Translations under genes and position numbers: made by a program
Shown here: positions 12,201-22,737 of the stretch, piece after piece
Position numbering within the stretch: the stretch's first letter is position 1
Layout: each line of letters starts with the position of its first letter
The notes under the pieces: generated by a model
What the model was told of the DNA's origin: nothing
Seen by the model: only the letters and a program-made list of their open reading frames with translations
The model's database searches: none
NCBI GenBank assembly: GCA_001970955.1
Contig: MPUH01000107.1
Location: 42,502-106,501, forward strand
Origin: Stentor coeruleus
Taxonomy: Eukaryota > Ciliophora > Heterotrichea > Heterotrichida > Stentoridae
Length of the DNA: 64,000 nt
Reading direction: 5' to 3'

Positions 12201-14287
12201 CAGGAAGCCAATATTTTGGAAGTTCACTAAAATTCATGCAAGAATCCAAAAAATCTTGTATTTACAGCCAAATCGACAACATAAACGAAGTTTTTCCTCG
12301 AAGATACATCCATAAACACAGTGCATTAGAAGTGTTCATGAAAAGCGGTAAATCTTATTTCTTCAATGTTTTTACAACTGAAAATCGAGATAAAGTCCTT
12401 GAAGCAATGAAAAGCTGGAAACATGTCAAACTAGTAACTGACCTAACAGGAGTTATATTAAGAAACTATACAAAAAGATGGAAAAAATGTGAAATATCCA
12501 ATTTAGAATATCTAATGCTTATCAACAAATTTGCTAGTAGAAGTTTTAATGATCTAAGTCAATATCCTATATTTCCTTGGGTTTTAAAAGATTATACATC
12601 AGATGAGCTTAAATTAGATGATCCTTGTATTTATAGGAATTTTAAACTACCTATTGGCGCACAGGGTGATTTAGCAAGACAAGAGGCTGATTTGCGTTTT
12701 TCTATGGGAATCGATGATCATCCTTATCATTTTGGGTCTCATTATTCAAATGGTGCTGTAGTTTTACATTATTTAGTAAGACTTGAACCTTTTGCTAACC
12801 TTGCTAAAAGTTTGCAAGGAGGTAGTTTTGATATAGCTGATAGGCTTTTTCATTCATTAAAAGCTTCTTGGGATAGTGGTCAAGGGTCGACTGGAGATGT
12901 TAAAGAATTAGTACCTGAATTGTTTTATTTACCTGAGGTTTTTAGAAATAGTAATTGTGAGGAACTTGGGATTAGACAAGATGGGGAAGTTGTTGATGAT
13001 GTGAGTTTACCAAGTTGGGCTACAGGACCAGTAGATTTTATTAGAAAACATGCACAAGCTTTAGAAAGCTCATATGTTAGTCAAAACTTACATTGGTGGA
13101 TTGATTTAATTTTTGGATGCAGGCAGAAGGGGAAAATGGCCAAAAATTCGTATAATTTGTTTTTACCGATGTCTTATGAGGATAATTTTAGAAAAATCTT
13201 AGAGTCAAATGAAAGTGAGAGTTTTTTGCAAGGGATGGTTGAACAAGTTGTGCATTTCGGTCAGACTCCAGTGAAAATTTTCAAATCTCCTCATCCGGCG
13301 AGGGATACAAAATCTTTGGAAACAAGTATTTTTGATAAATATCGGAAGTTTAGTGAAAGTAATTGCACTGGTTGTCAAACATGTGGGGAAATCTGTGCAT
13401 TGTTATTAACATCAAAATACTTGATTCTAGTCAAACATCTTAAATCAAGAGTTTCTATTTTAAGAATTTCTTTAAATGATCTTGATGAATATCATATAAT
13501 GTTTGAAAGAAAAAAAGAAAAATTTCTTCTACATAGCAAACCTGGTGATGAGCCTTTGTATTTACATTATTGTATGCTTGGTGAAAATAAAATAGTATCA
13601 GGAAATCATATTGATGGATCTTTTAAAATACATACTATTAGTGGACATTTATTGCATTCTGTTTTTGGACATACTGGGATTGTATCATGTGTGACAAGTT
13701 TTAATAATTATATTTTTACAGGGAGTAGAGACAGTTCACTTGTGTCTTGGCAATATTCAATAGGCAAAGTATCATTCTCTCGAAAATTTCTCGGGCATAA
13801 TTTTAGTATATTACAAATAAGCCATATCTCTACTCATTATCTCCTTTGTAGCCTAAACTCAAATGGGGATATTCTCATCCATGATTTCCGCACAGGAGAA
13901 TGTTTACAAGGTATAAAATCATCATTTACTGGGATTTGTACAAGTCCAATAAAACTTATCGCCGGATACAATTCTCGAGAAATCCAAATAATGGACTTAC
14001 AAGGAAGGACTGTATGGAAAAAAACAGGACATATGAAAATGTGTAGGTTTGACTTAACTGGAGAAAATCTTTGTTTTTGTAAAGACTTTTCTTGGGGATT
14101 TTGGAACTTATTTGATGAACATAAAAAGTTTGAGAAAAAAGAAGAAAGAAATGTTGTGGAAATACAGATTGCAATAGGGCAGAATTATCTTGTTCATACA
14201 GAAAACGAGGGAAGATACTCATTTGTATATAGTTTTCAGACTATGAATAAAGACAAGCTTATGGTCAACCAAAGGTTAAATTTTTAG
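6278..14287 (+). CDS. giant BEACH-domain protein with PH-BEACH and WD40, 2,664 aa
   Basis: Two long frames are joined by a 15-nt intron at 7343-7357 that keeps frame. Domains: helical armadillo-like N-terminal region; ConA/LamG-like sandwich about 840-1010; more helical repeats; PH-like domain about 1930-2060; BEACH domain about 2060-2335 with FPWVLKDYTSDEL, YRNFKLPIGAQ and PYHFGSHYSN; four or five WD40 blades about 2425-2640. This is the neurobeachin/LYST/LvsA layout. Known members act at membranes in vesicle fusion, lysosome size control, cytokinesis and contractile-vacuole function, so a membrane-traffic role here is inferred. Size is in the family range. No in-frame stop occurs in 2,664 codons, which fixes TAA/TAG as stops here. 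The coding strand shows abrupt G-to-C skew resets near 7190, 8755, 9480, 10920, 11880 and 13750. Confidence 0.93.
7343..7357 (+). other. 15-nt intron, GTAACCTCAAAATAG
   Basis: It contains the only in-frame stop between 6278 and 14287. The downstream frame continues unbroken for 112 codons before the next Met, so an intron explains it better than two genes. Confidence 0.9.
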
Positions 14288-14986
14288 CGATTTTTATGTA
14301 ATTATAGTAATTTTTAGGCTGATGAGGTTGTTTGAATGAGGCTTTGGAGGGGTTTTTATTAATTTGAAAGATTTTTAGTTTGGGTGTTGAGTTTAAAGAC
14401 TTTTAGGTTTTATGTAAGGAGGATATTAGAATATGAGTTATTATGAGAGAGAATAGAATAGCTTTATTTTGGATTTAAAGGATTTTTATAGCATAAATAT
14501 TATGATTTTAGTGATAGCCATAATTAGAACTAATGATATTTTCAACTTAACACCTTTATTAAAAAATATATATTTGCAAAACACTAATAGCTAGTGTATC
14601 TGATTAGAATTAAAATATCTTATTAACAAAATTTCTCTACAAAAACCAATAATTATCCCCAAAATATAAAACTAACTTCATAAACCTCAAATACCATTAA
14701 GAAACTTCCCCTTCCCAAATTTCATATCTTTATTTTCCTTAAAAATTCATCAAACCCATCCTATTTCACAAATATCTCCAACCTAAACCTTCAACCCAAA
14801 TCCAAATTTCCAACCTCAACCTTCTAATCAAATCTCCTTAAAAATCCATCTAAAAACCTCATCTTCAACACAAACTCCAATTTTTATTCCGAGCCTGCTT
14901 TGCAGGCTCCATTTTTATAATCCTAAAAAATGGGAAAATTTGAAACCCAAAATAAATAAATCTACATTTCACCTAATAAAATAGCG
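14288..14986. other. intergenic between BEACH and kinase genes
   Basis: No gene seen. About 14290-14420 is G-rich and 14640-14880 is C-rich on the plus strand, the usual switch. It contains one perfect GC-rich hairpin at 14891-14909. Confidence 0.5.
14891..14909. repeat. perfect GC-rich hairpin upstream of kinase gene
   Basis: GAGCCTGC, loop TTT, GCAGGCTC: an uninterrupted 8-bp stem in otherwise very AT-rich DNA, 78 bp before the kinase start and followed by CATTTTT. Confidence 0.6.
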
Positions 14987-15766
14987 ATGTTAGAATTTTA
15001 TAACACCCTCATACAAAATGGGAGCTCTGAACCCTTAGTAACCAAAAGCCTTCATCGTGACATTAATATCCTAACCCTAAACGGTCAGAAATTCATCCAG
15101 AAATCCAGCAGGGTCCGTTTAGACAAGGAATTCTCTCTAATGCAATCTTTTAACAGACCAGAAATTGGTAAAGTATTATATCTGATATCTCCTTTATCAT
15201 ACATAATGGAATATTATCCTAAAGGAAATCTCAACATAGACAATCCAATCGAAGAAAAAACAGCCAAGTCTTATTTTAAACAAATATGCAAATGTATCGA
15301 AATACTGCATTCAAATAATATAGTCCATTTAGATATAAGATTATGCAATTTTGTATTAGGAGATGATGAAATAATAAAAATTATCGACTTTGGCCATAGT
15401 ACTGATGACAATTGTGATAATATTCATCATGAAATGGGAAGTATAAAATACAACAGCCCAGAACGTTATCTAGATTGTTACAATGGATACAAAGCTGATA
15501 TTTTTTCCTTAGGTGTCTGTATTTTCAGAATGCTAACTGGTAGTTATCCATTCCCAAACACTAAAGAAGCATGTCCTCATTATAGACTATTTAAAAACAG
15601 TCCAGAAAACTATTGGAAAAGATTTAGTGTGCATTTGAAAAAACATAACAAGAAAATTGATTTGTCTGAAAATACTCTAGATTTGATTTTTTGGATGTTG
15701 GAAAATAATCCTAACGATAGACCTAATATACATCAAGTGTTATCACACAATTTTTTTATATCATAA
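14987..15766 (+). CDS. small Ser/Thr-type protein kinase, 259 aa
   Basis: Catalytic-loop HLDIRLCNF carries the catalytic Asp and the metal-binding Asn, but Arg replaces the usual Lys two residues after the Asp. Other motifs are IIDFG (DFG), SPE (APE), ADIFSLG (helix F Asp) and RPNIHQVLSH at the end of the C-lobe. FIQKS gives a candidate beta-3 Lys and KEFSLM a candidate helix C Glu. The glycine-rich loop is not recognisable, and the protein is little more than a kinase core. It is probably active, because the catalytic residues are present, but the odd N-lobe makes that uncertain. The substrate is unknown. It converges with the actin gene on the other strand, ending 65 bp apart. It ends in TAA. 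Confidence 0.85.
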   Translation: MLEFYNTLIQNGSSEPLVTKSLHRDINILTLNGQKFIQKSSRVRLDKEFSLMQSFNRPEIGKVLYLISPLSYIMEYYPKGNLNIDNPIEEKTAKSYFKQICKCIEILHSNNIVHLDIRLCNFVLGDDEIIKIIDFGHSTDDNCDNIHHEMGSIKYNSPERYLDCYNGYKADIFSLGVCIFRMLTGSYPFPNTKEACPHYRLFKNSPENYWKRFSVHLKKHNKKIDLSENTLDLIFWMLENNPNDRPNIHQVLSHNFFIS

Positions 15767-15831
15767 ACCATAAATATCCTTCTAAAATTACTCTAATATA
15801 TTGATTTCAATGTATTTTATCCTATAATTTT

Positions 15832-16959
15832 TTAAAAGCATTTTCTATGAACAATTGATGGCCCAGCTTCTTCATATTCTGCTTTAGATACCCACATTTG
15901 TTGGAAGCTGGATAATGAACTTAGTATACTTCCTCCAATCCACACTGAGAACTTTCTTTCAGGTGGTGCTACAACTTTAACATTCATTGATGGTGGGGCT
16001 CTATTTCTAAGTTCCTTTGTAAGTCTTTCTGCTACACCTGAATACATAGTCGAACCTCCACTAAGAACAATATTTCCATATAAATCTCTTCTTATATCTA
16101 AATCACATTTCATAATTGATTTATATGTAGTTTCATCAGCCCCATCTATATCAAGACCAAGTAACCCTGGTTGAAAAATACACTCTGGAGCTCTAAATCT
16201 TTCATTTCCTATAGTTAAATGACTTCCATCAGGAAGTTCATATTGTTTTTCCATATCAGGTGATGTTTTAGACTTACTCATTTCTTCATTATAATCTAAA
16301 GCTATATAACAAAGCTTTTCTTTTATATCTCTGACAATCTCCCTTTCGGCACTATTATTAAGAGAATGACCTCTTTCTGTTAATAATCTGACTAAATGAT
16401 TTGTTATATCCCTACCAGCAATATCAATTCTTTGAATTGCATGAGGTAAAGCATAGCCTTCATAAATTGGCACAACATGAGTAACACCATCTCCTGAATC
16501 ATAAACCATACCTGTTGTCCTTCCTGATGAATATAAAGATAATACAGCTTGAATGGCTACATAAAATGCTGGGACGTTGAATGTGTCAAACATAATCTGA
16601 GCCATTTTTTCACGGTTTTGTTTTGGGTTTAAAGGAGCTTCGGTTAGAAGTACTGGATGCTCATCGGCTGCTGTTCTTAATTCATTGAAGAATGTGTGAT
16701 GCCATACACGTTCCATGTCATCCCAATTTGTAACGATACCATGCTCAATTGGATATTTTAGATTGAGGACACCTCTTTTAGCTTGAGCTTCGTCACCGAT
16801 GTAAACTTCTTTTTGTTCAGTGCCGATGATTATCCCTGGCATACGAGGTCGGCCTACAATGTTTGGAAATACTGCTTTAGGAGCGTCATCACCGGCAAAA
16901 CCTGCTTTGCACATTCCTGAACCATTGTCAATCACTAAAGGTACAACACTATCTCCCAT
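15832..16959 (-). CDS. conventional actin, 375 aa
   Basis: Full-length, canonical actin: [18 protein letters not shown] (phosphate loop 1), [15 protein letters not shown] (loop 2), the adenosine-contact region and the typical C-terminus HRKCF. Length 375 is standard and no intron is seen. Some segments are ciliate-like rather than animal-like, for example [18 protein letters not shown] in the DNase loop. It is the filament-forming subunit of the cytoskeleton. Two strongly diverged relatives lie 25 kb away at 42028 and 43230; this one is clearly the conserved housekeeping copy. The upstream region at 16960-17261 is the likely promoter. Confidence 0.97.
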   Translation of the reverse strand: MGDSVVPLVIDNGSGMCKAGFAGDDAPKAVFPNIVGRPRMPGIIIGTEQKEVYIGDEAQAKRGVLNLKYPIEHGIVTNWDDMERVWHHTFFNELRTAADEHPVLLTEAPLNPKQNREKMAQIMFDTFNVPAFYVAIQAVLSLYSSGRTTGMVYDSGDGVTHVVPIYEGYALPHAIQRIDIAGRDITNHLVRLLTERGHSLNNSAEREIVRDIKEKLCYIALDYNEEMSKSKTSPDMEKQYELPDGSHLTIGNERFRAPECIFQPGLLGLDIDGADETTYKSIMKCDLDIRRDLYGNIVLSGGSTMYSGVAERLTKELRNRAPPSMNVKVVAPPERKFSVWIGGSILSSLSSFQQMWVSKAEYEEAGPSIVHRKCF

Positions 16960-17261
16960 TTAATTATAACCATGCTTTTCAGGAGAGTTTATTCGATAAG
17001 ACCTATTATCTAACTAATTTCCACAATCTGGCCGATTTCCAATTTTCGGTCCATAATAATTTTTTTTCGCCTGCCCGAAATTCTGCAATCCAGCTCATCC
17101 CAATCTCACTACCTCACTATATCCTTCATGCATCCTTAAAACTCCTTAATCCCAACCTCCAGAGCCATTAAAAAATTTTCATCATATATACCAAAACTCA
17201 TCATCCTTTTCCTTTTTTTCATATTATTTAAACAGACATTAATGTAACAAATAAACTATAA
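16960..17261. other. divergent promoter region, actin and PP2C
   Basis: 302 bp between two divergent starts. The half nearest PP2C is C-rich on the plus strand. No gene or recognised site. Confidence 0.4.
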
Positions 17262-18527
17262 ATGCTTCGAACAACAACCCCTATCAAGAAAGTCCAGGTC
17301 CGTTCTCTATCAAAAGCAGTCGAAGGTAACAAAAGTCAAAAAATCATCCCAAGACATAGACCTTCAAACTCATACGGGGGAAATTCTAATTCAGAACGTC
17401 GTCTTGACCTTCTCAAACAATCAGTCTCAGGATCTTCACAAAAGCCTTCATCCCGTCCAAATTCCAGCAACACCACAGATCTAAAATCCAAAGATGTCCA
17501 AAAAAAGCCTATTCTTCACAAAAAATCTTCATCAATATCTGAAAAGCCTCTTAATTCAATCCTATCCTCCATGCAAAACGCTCACAAACATAAACTTTCC
17601 ACAGATTTCAAAAAAGAACATAATTATATACAAAAATATGCCTACAGAACAAATACTGGGTTTATTCCAGGTAACCCAAACAAAGTTAATCAAGATAGTT
17701 TTATTATAAACATAGATATGAATTTTAACACATGTCTTTTTGCTGTAGCTGATGGTCATGGAATTAATGGAGAATATGTTTCTGGATATATAAAAGATCG
17801 TTACCCAATCATCCTTTCATCAAATCCTTATTTTTTATCTTCACCATCTAGAGCTATTGTTGCATCAGCAGCAAAATTAAATAAAGAAATACGATCTAAA
17901 GATTTTGACACAAATTTCAGTGGTTCAACTTTTGTATCAGTTATGATAAGAGGAAAAAAACTTTGGTGTGCTAATGTTGGAGACTCAAGAGCATTATTAG
18001 GAAGACAATTACATGAGAAAACTGGGACTAAAGGTAATAGTAATCATTGGATGTCTATAGCTTTATCAAGAGATCATAAACCTAATGAATCTGATGAATC
18101 AACTAGAATATTAGCTAAAGGGGGAAGGGTTGAAGCTTATCAAGATGAAGATGGGAATCCTTTTGGACCATCAAGAGTATGGTTAAAAAATCAGAATATA
18201 CCTGGACTTGCTATGTCTAGATCTTTTGGGGATAAGGTTGCAAGTAGTGTTGGGGTTATTAGTGAACCAGAAATATTGGAATTTGAATTAAATTGTGATG
18301 ATAAATTTATAGTTGTTGGAAGCGATGGGGTTTTTGAGTTTCTTAGTAATGAAGATGTTGTAAAACTTGTTGTACCTTATTGGAGAAGAGGTGATGCTGA
18401 AGGTGCTGCTGAAGTACTTGCTAAGGAAGCTAAAGCTACGTGGATGAGGGTAAGATTTATTTAGGAAGAAGAAGTTATTGATGATATTACATGTGTTGTG
18501 TTGTTTCTTGAAGTTGAAGCAAGTTAA
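17262..18527 (+). CDS. PP2C-family protein phosphatase, 416 aa, one 15-nt intron
   Basis: A basic, Ser-rich tail of about 125 residues precedes a complete PP2C (PPM) domain. Motifs in order: NQDSF, FAVADGHGINGEY (metal-binding DG), SGSTFVSVMI, LWCANVGDSRALLG, LSRDHKP, GLAMSRSFGD, FIVVGSDGVFEFL, and DDITCVVLFLEV at the end. The last motif, with the metal-binding Asp, is recovered only by removing the 15-nt intron at 18450-18464; without it the frame stops early and the fold is incomplete. PP2C enzymes are Mn/Mg-dependent Ser/Thr phosphatases opposing kinases. The basic N-terminus may target or regulate it. It ends in TAA. Confidence 0.93.
18450..18464 (+). other. 15-nt intron, GTAAGATTTATTTAG
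   Basis: Removal adds 21 codons, including the last metal-binding motif of PP2C. Confidence 0.92.
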
Positions 18528-19132
18528 TATCTTATATTGTTGAATTTAATGTTGTATATAATAAGTTGATAAACAAGTTTTATTATTTAGTATTAATTGG
18601 TATATAATAAAGGGTAAAAAATTAGTTAAACTGAGAAGAAATAAGGAATAAAACTGAGATGAGTGAGGTGGAATTATAGGTTTTAGATTTTTTTATTTAG
18701 GTAGTGAGCTTTTAAGAATGCAGTAGGAAAATTCTTATAGTTTATATGTTATAATTATATACATATAGGTTATAAAAATCAAATAAACCTTACCCACAAC
18801 TTATTAGAATTTTTAACGCACTTTAAAATATTAGAAATATGCATAAATATAATTAAAATCCTCAATATCATAATTTTCTATACCAAAACCTCAACACAAA
18901 TAATCTTACACAACTCACCCTTTTCAACCATTTAGTAACGCTGATTATATGTAAAAATACTATAATAATATCTTATACCCTCATTAAAAGCCTTATCCTA
19001 TCTATATTTTATTAACTTTTACTATATTTCATAATAAACTTTTTTTATTACATCCTCAGATATAACACCTAAAAAAAATATAATCAATAATTAATCTTTA
19101 ATATATCTGATTTATACCACTTAATAGAAGAT
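18528..19132. other. intergenic, 605 bp
   Basis: AT-rich; G-rich at the left and C-richer at the right. No gene or RNA recognised. Confidence 0.45.
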
Positions 19133-19468
19133 ATGAGTTGTGAAGTAATTATTGCACCCAAAGTAGTAAAAACAATTACTCATTACTTGCTTATCCCTGC
19201 AGCTCCTTTATTGCAAGACCTAAGAATATTTCCATCTTATATAGGTCTTTTATCATCGAATGACCGTGCGGAAAAAATTAAAAAATATCTTGAGAAGAAA
19301 CGAAGAAGGAAATTCAACAAGCATATAAGGTATGAATGTCGTCAAACTCTTGCAGCGAAAAGAACTCGAATCAATGGAAGGTTTGTAAAAAGTAATTCTC
19401 GGAAGAGTACAGAAGACGGAGATACCCTGTTTATCTCCATCAAAAGCAATCCTTGTGAAGTTCTCTAA
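19133..19468 (+). CDS. small CCT-motif protein, 111 aa
   Basis: Residues about 45-86 form a full CCT motif (CONSTANS, CO-like, TOC1): R(A)EKIKKYLEKKRRRKF, then KHIRYECRQTLAAKRTRING, ending GRFVK. In plants this motif carries the nuclear signal and binds CCAAT-type promoters with NF-Y partners. Here it stands almost alone, without the B-box or response-regulator domain found in the plant proteins. A role in transcription is inferred from the motif only. It ends in TAA and is followed at once by a GC hairpin at 19486-19499. Confidence 0.8.
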   Translation: MSCEVIIAPKVVKTITHYLLIPAAPLLQDLRIFPSYIGLLSSNDRAEKIKKYLEKKRRRKFNKHIRYECRQTLAAKRTRINGRFVKSNSRKSTEDGDTLFISIKSNPCEVL

Positions 19469-19485
19469 GATTTCTATAAATAGTC

Positions 19486-19499
19486 TCCCCCTTGGGGGA
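19486..19499. repeat. TCCCCC-TT-GGGGGA hairpin after CCT gene
   Basis: A perfect 6-bp stem with a two-base loop, 18 bp after the stop at 19466-19468. Possible 3'-end signal or chance. Confidence 0.5.
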
Positions 19500-19758
19500 T
19501 TCACTTAGTATAGTTAACCATCTTCATAAAATTTTTATCGAAATCACATATAAAAATTTGTCTATTAACACCCTAACACCCAAAAAAATAATCCTCAACT
19601 TTTAACCCTATAAAAAAACTAACATCCAATCATCATCCTCAAAAAGCTGGGCTTAATAATCCAAAAATCCATTATTTACACTAAAAATCTTAAAAAAATC
19701 TATACAAAAACCTATACCAAAACTCAAATCTTATATAAAACCTTTAATTTCCTATGAT

Positions 19759-22059
19759 CTAACTAAAAAGGTCAGGATACCTATAAATAATCATTTTCAT
19801 CAAAGTCTGATTTTCCAAAAACTGTATATGTGCCGCTCGACCTATAAGCGTATCCAAACTTTTCTCAGGCATTCTAAAATTGATATCTAATCTACAAAGT
19901 GCTTCAACATTCATTCCAGATAACAAATTCCTAACCATTTCCTCATATATTTCAGCTCTTTCAGGTTCATTCCCAGTCTTCACTGATAATTCCATTCTTG
20001 CTGAATCATATGGAGCATATTGATCTTGATAAGAACTAACAAGTGTTATATGTTTAAACCATCCTAAACCTTTTTTTGTAGATAACTCATATAAAAAGCA
20101 GCTTCTAAGATTTGGGTTTTCACTTGTACTTAGTTGTTGAAGACATTTTGATTTTCTCCATTTCTTTAAAAACCACATCCCAGCATCAATAATTTTAGAT
20201 GAATTGTACATATAACCTAAATGGGGACTTGATAAACTCATATACATATGCATTTTAGATGAAAACTGTTCTAAATACGGTAAAGCTGCACGGATTATAA
20301 GCCCTCCCATAGAATGACCTATAAAAGATAACCTGCCTAATGATCGGTTAGGACACCACTCGCTTATAAAATTCATAACTTCTTGAGCTAGTCTAACACC
20401 CATTTCTCCAATATCCCCTTCAGTAGATTCTTCATTAGAATTTGAACATAAAAATAAAGCTTCAGGATGAATCAAAGCGATATTATTTTTCATAAGCCTC
20501 ATATCAAAATGATTACCTTGAAAACCATGTACTAATACAATAAGATGCACACCTTTATATAATTTGCTTAGTCTATATGATATAGAATTATCATTTTCTA
20601 TACTTTCATCTGTACTTGATGAAACTGGTTGAATGCTGTTTAATATGCTATTTTTTTCTCTGATACAAATATCTTCAAAAACTATTGGTCTTATATCAAT
20701 ACTTTGAGATGGAGTTTCTTCTTCAATTGGCATGACGATTCTTTTTTGATATTTTTTGTCGCTACGCTTTTGTGATGCTAATTGTTCATGTAATTCTCCA
20801 ATGTTTTCTTCGTGGGCTATAGAAAAATCTTTTGTCCTATGGACTACACGAATTATGCTTTCAGTTAGTTGATGTTTGATTTTTTCTTCAGAAATTTCTT
20901 GAAGTAAAGTATTTAAAGGTCTTGGGACGAGTTTTATAAGTTCAAGAAGTCGATGCCATAACTGAAATAAAGACCCAGCCATGAGGTTTATGTCTGATAG
21001 AAGAAGATTAGCGATTTTACATGGATCGTGAGAAGCTACACGTTCAGAAAAACGGTAGCTTGTGTTTTGACGTTCATCATCTATACCAGAAATGCTTGAT
21101 AAACTTAATTCAGGATGTTCTTCGTTTTCTTCTATATAGCCTAAAGCTGAATCGTTTAAAGAGTCTAGGTAGTTTTTTCGCAGAGGACCACAGATGTTTG
21201 GGAAACCAAGTCGGGGAAGGCTGCAGAGCTGTGAAAAACTCAGCTTTTCTTTGTTTGTTAAACATTTGCCAGCTATCATTACAAAGGTTGCTTTGAGTTT
21301 TTCGAATGAGTTTAGGATTTTTTCGACGTATTCACGGTAGACTTTGTCGGTTTCTTCGGCACCTACAAAAGTTTTGGGTTTACCTCTGCTGTCTCTAAAT
21401 AAAAACTCAGCAAAGCTGTTGTATACTTGTTTTACCTTCCAGGTTTTGTTTGCTAAAGAGTTCAATGGGACAACTCGGTAGCGGAAGTCTAACAAAGCTA
21501 CATGTGCCATAAGGTTAACAATAGAGAAGTAATTTTCATTGAAAACCAAGGGAAAGTATTCATGAACACCTTCCAAAGGAGAATAAACAACAAGTGTGGA
21601 CTTCGTGACCATTTTAAAATCCAAGAGGTTCTGGGCGGCCATTTCATACGCTTTCTCAACAGTAACTTCTCCTTCAAGTTCTGAAAACATAAGCTCAGCC
21701 TCAATACGAATCTCCCCTTTTTCCTGTTCGATTTTATCATCAATTTCTATTCTAAAGCAGGCAATTTCATTGAGTTCGACCTCTTCTTCACAATATCTTA
21801 TAAGAAATGCACTACTAGAAATAGTCTGACTAGCTTCATCTTTACAAGCAGGAATTACATGATGAGGATCTTGTTTTTGACTTTTTTTGACCTTAGGTAT
21901 TGATGTTGTAACTATCATATAAGGATGAGCATTGATTTTGTTTGGGACTGAACCTGTAGAAACACTAAATCTTAAATGATAAAGACCTTGATGGAAAAGA
22001 TCAACATTTCTGAAGCTCTCTGAATGAAGAGCAACTTCTAAAATAGCTTTTAATGACAT
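19759..22059 (-). CDS. FAM135-type serine esterase/lipase, 766 aa
   Basis: The N-terminal half begins with a FAM135-like region (LKAILEVALHSESFRNVDLF, then HLRFSV). The C-terminal part is an alpha/beta hydrolase of the DUF676 class, with VLVHGFQGNHFDMR (oxyanion region), nucleophile elbow FIGHSMGG with Ser near residue 583, SSPHLGY, and VSSYQDQYAPYDSAR supplying the likely acid residue. The middle is predicted disordered. FAM135 proteins are conserved from plants to animals, but their substrates are poorly known; lipid ester hydrolysis is inferred. It ends in TAG. Coding-strand skew resets near 21490. Confidence 0.9.
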   Translation of the reverse strand: MSLKAILEVALHSESFRNVDLFHQGLYHLRFSVSTGSVPNKINAHPYMIVTTSIPKVKKSQKQDPHHVIPACKDEASQTISSSAFLIRYCEEEVELNEIACFRIEIDDKIEQEKGEIRIEAELMFSELEGEVTVEKAYEMAAQNLLDFKMVTKSTLVVYSPLEGVHEYFPLVFNENYFSIVNLMAHVALLDFRYRVVPLNSLANKTWKVKQVYNSFAEFLFRDSRGKPKTFVGAEETDKVYREYVEKILNSFEKLKATFVMIAGKCLTNKEKLSFSQLCSLPRLGFPNICGPLRKNYLDSLNDSALGYIEENEEHPELSLSSISGIDDERQNTSYRFSERVASHDPCKIANLLLSDINLMAGSLFQLWHRLLELIKLVPRPLNTLLQEISEEKIKHQLTESIIRVVHRTKDFSIAHEENIGELHEQLASQKRSDKKYQKRIVMPIEEETPSQSIDIRPIVFEDICIREKNSILNSIQPVSSSTDESIENDNSISYRLSKLYKGVHLIVLVHGFQGNHFDMRLMKNNIALIHPEALFLCSNSNEESTEGDIGEMGVRLAQEVMNFISEWCPNRSLGRLSFIGHSMGGLIIRAALPYLEQFSSKMHMYMSLSSPHLGYMYNSSKIIDAGMWFLKKWRKSKCLQQLSTSENPNLRSCFLYELSTKKGLGWFKHITLVSSYQDQYAPYDSARMELSVKTGNEPERAEIYEEMVRNLLSGMNVEALCRLDINFRMPEKSLDTLIGRAAHIQFLENQTLMKMIIYRYPDLFS

Positions 22060-22737
22060 GAATTATTAGGTTTTTTGAAGATTTAGAAACATTTCTAGTT
22101 TTGGTAATTTTTTTGATGTTTGTTTTTAATATGAGAGTTTTTTGTGTTGTTTTTATTATTTTTTGAGATTATAAAGTGTTTTATAATCGGAAATCATATA
22201 AGTATTTTTGGATAATAGTATTAGGATAAGGATTTTGTATGATGGGGTATGTGAATATAAAGATAAGAAATAAAGTGGTTTTATAAAATAATAGAAGAAG
22301 GGCGATGATTTTGTATATGAAAATATTGACAGATAAACATTTTTGTTGTAAACACATTAGGATATTCAAGCTAATTACCACATTTTTCTATATTAAAAAA
22401 ACACACCAGCTTCTTAACACATTCCAAAAAAACCAGCCAACTTCTCACACACAAAACTCACCTACAACTTTTACATTATTTTATATCAATATTGTTTTAC
22501 TTTTTAAATCAAACTTCAATTTANTTTTATATCAATATTGTTTTACTTTTTAAATCAAACTTCAATTTAAGCCACATTCTCATTTACACAACAAAATTGG
22601 CAAAATTCATTTTCACCAATACAAAAATATAAACTTTTTCCATCAAATAAAATACAACAAAAGTACATAAAAGCCTATCCTAAACTACCAAAAGCATTAT
22701 TTTTCATAATTTTTTTAAAAATCCTATAAAATCTACA
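22060..22737. other. intergenic with an assembly join
   Basis: No gene. The left part is G-rich on the plus strand (upstream of FAM135). The right part holds a 45-bp segment repeated on both sides of an N. The 82-codon frame across it is an artefact. Confidence 0.6.
22479..22569. repeat. 45-bp duplication flanking a single N (22524)
   Basis: Copies at 22479-22523 and 22525-22569 are identical. This is the pattern of two contig ends joined without merging their overlap. Confidence 0.9.
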
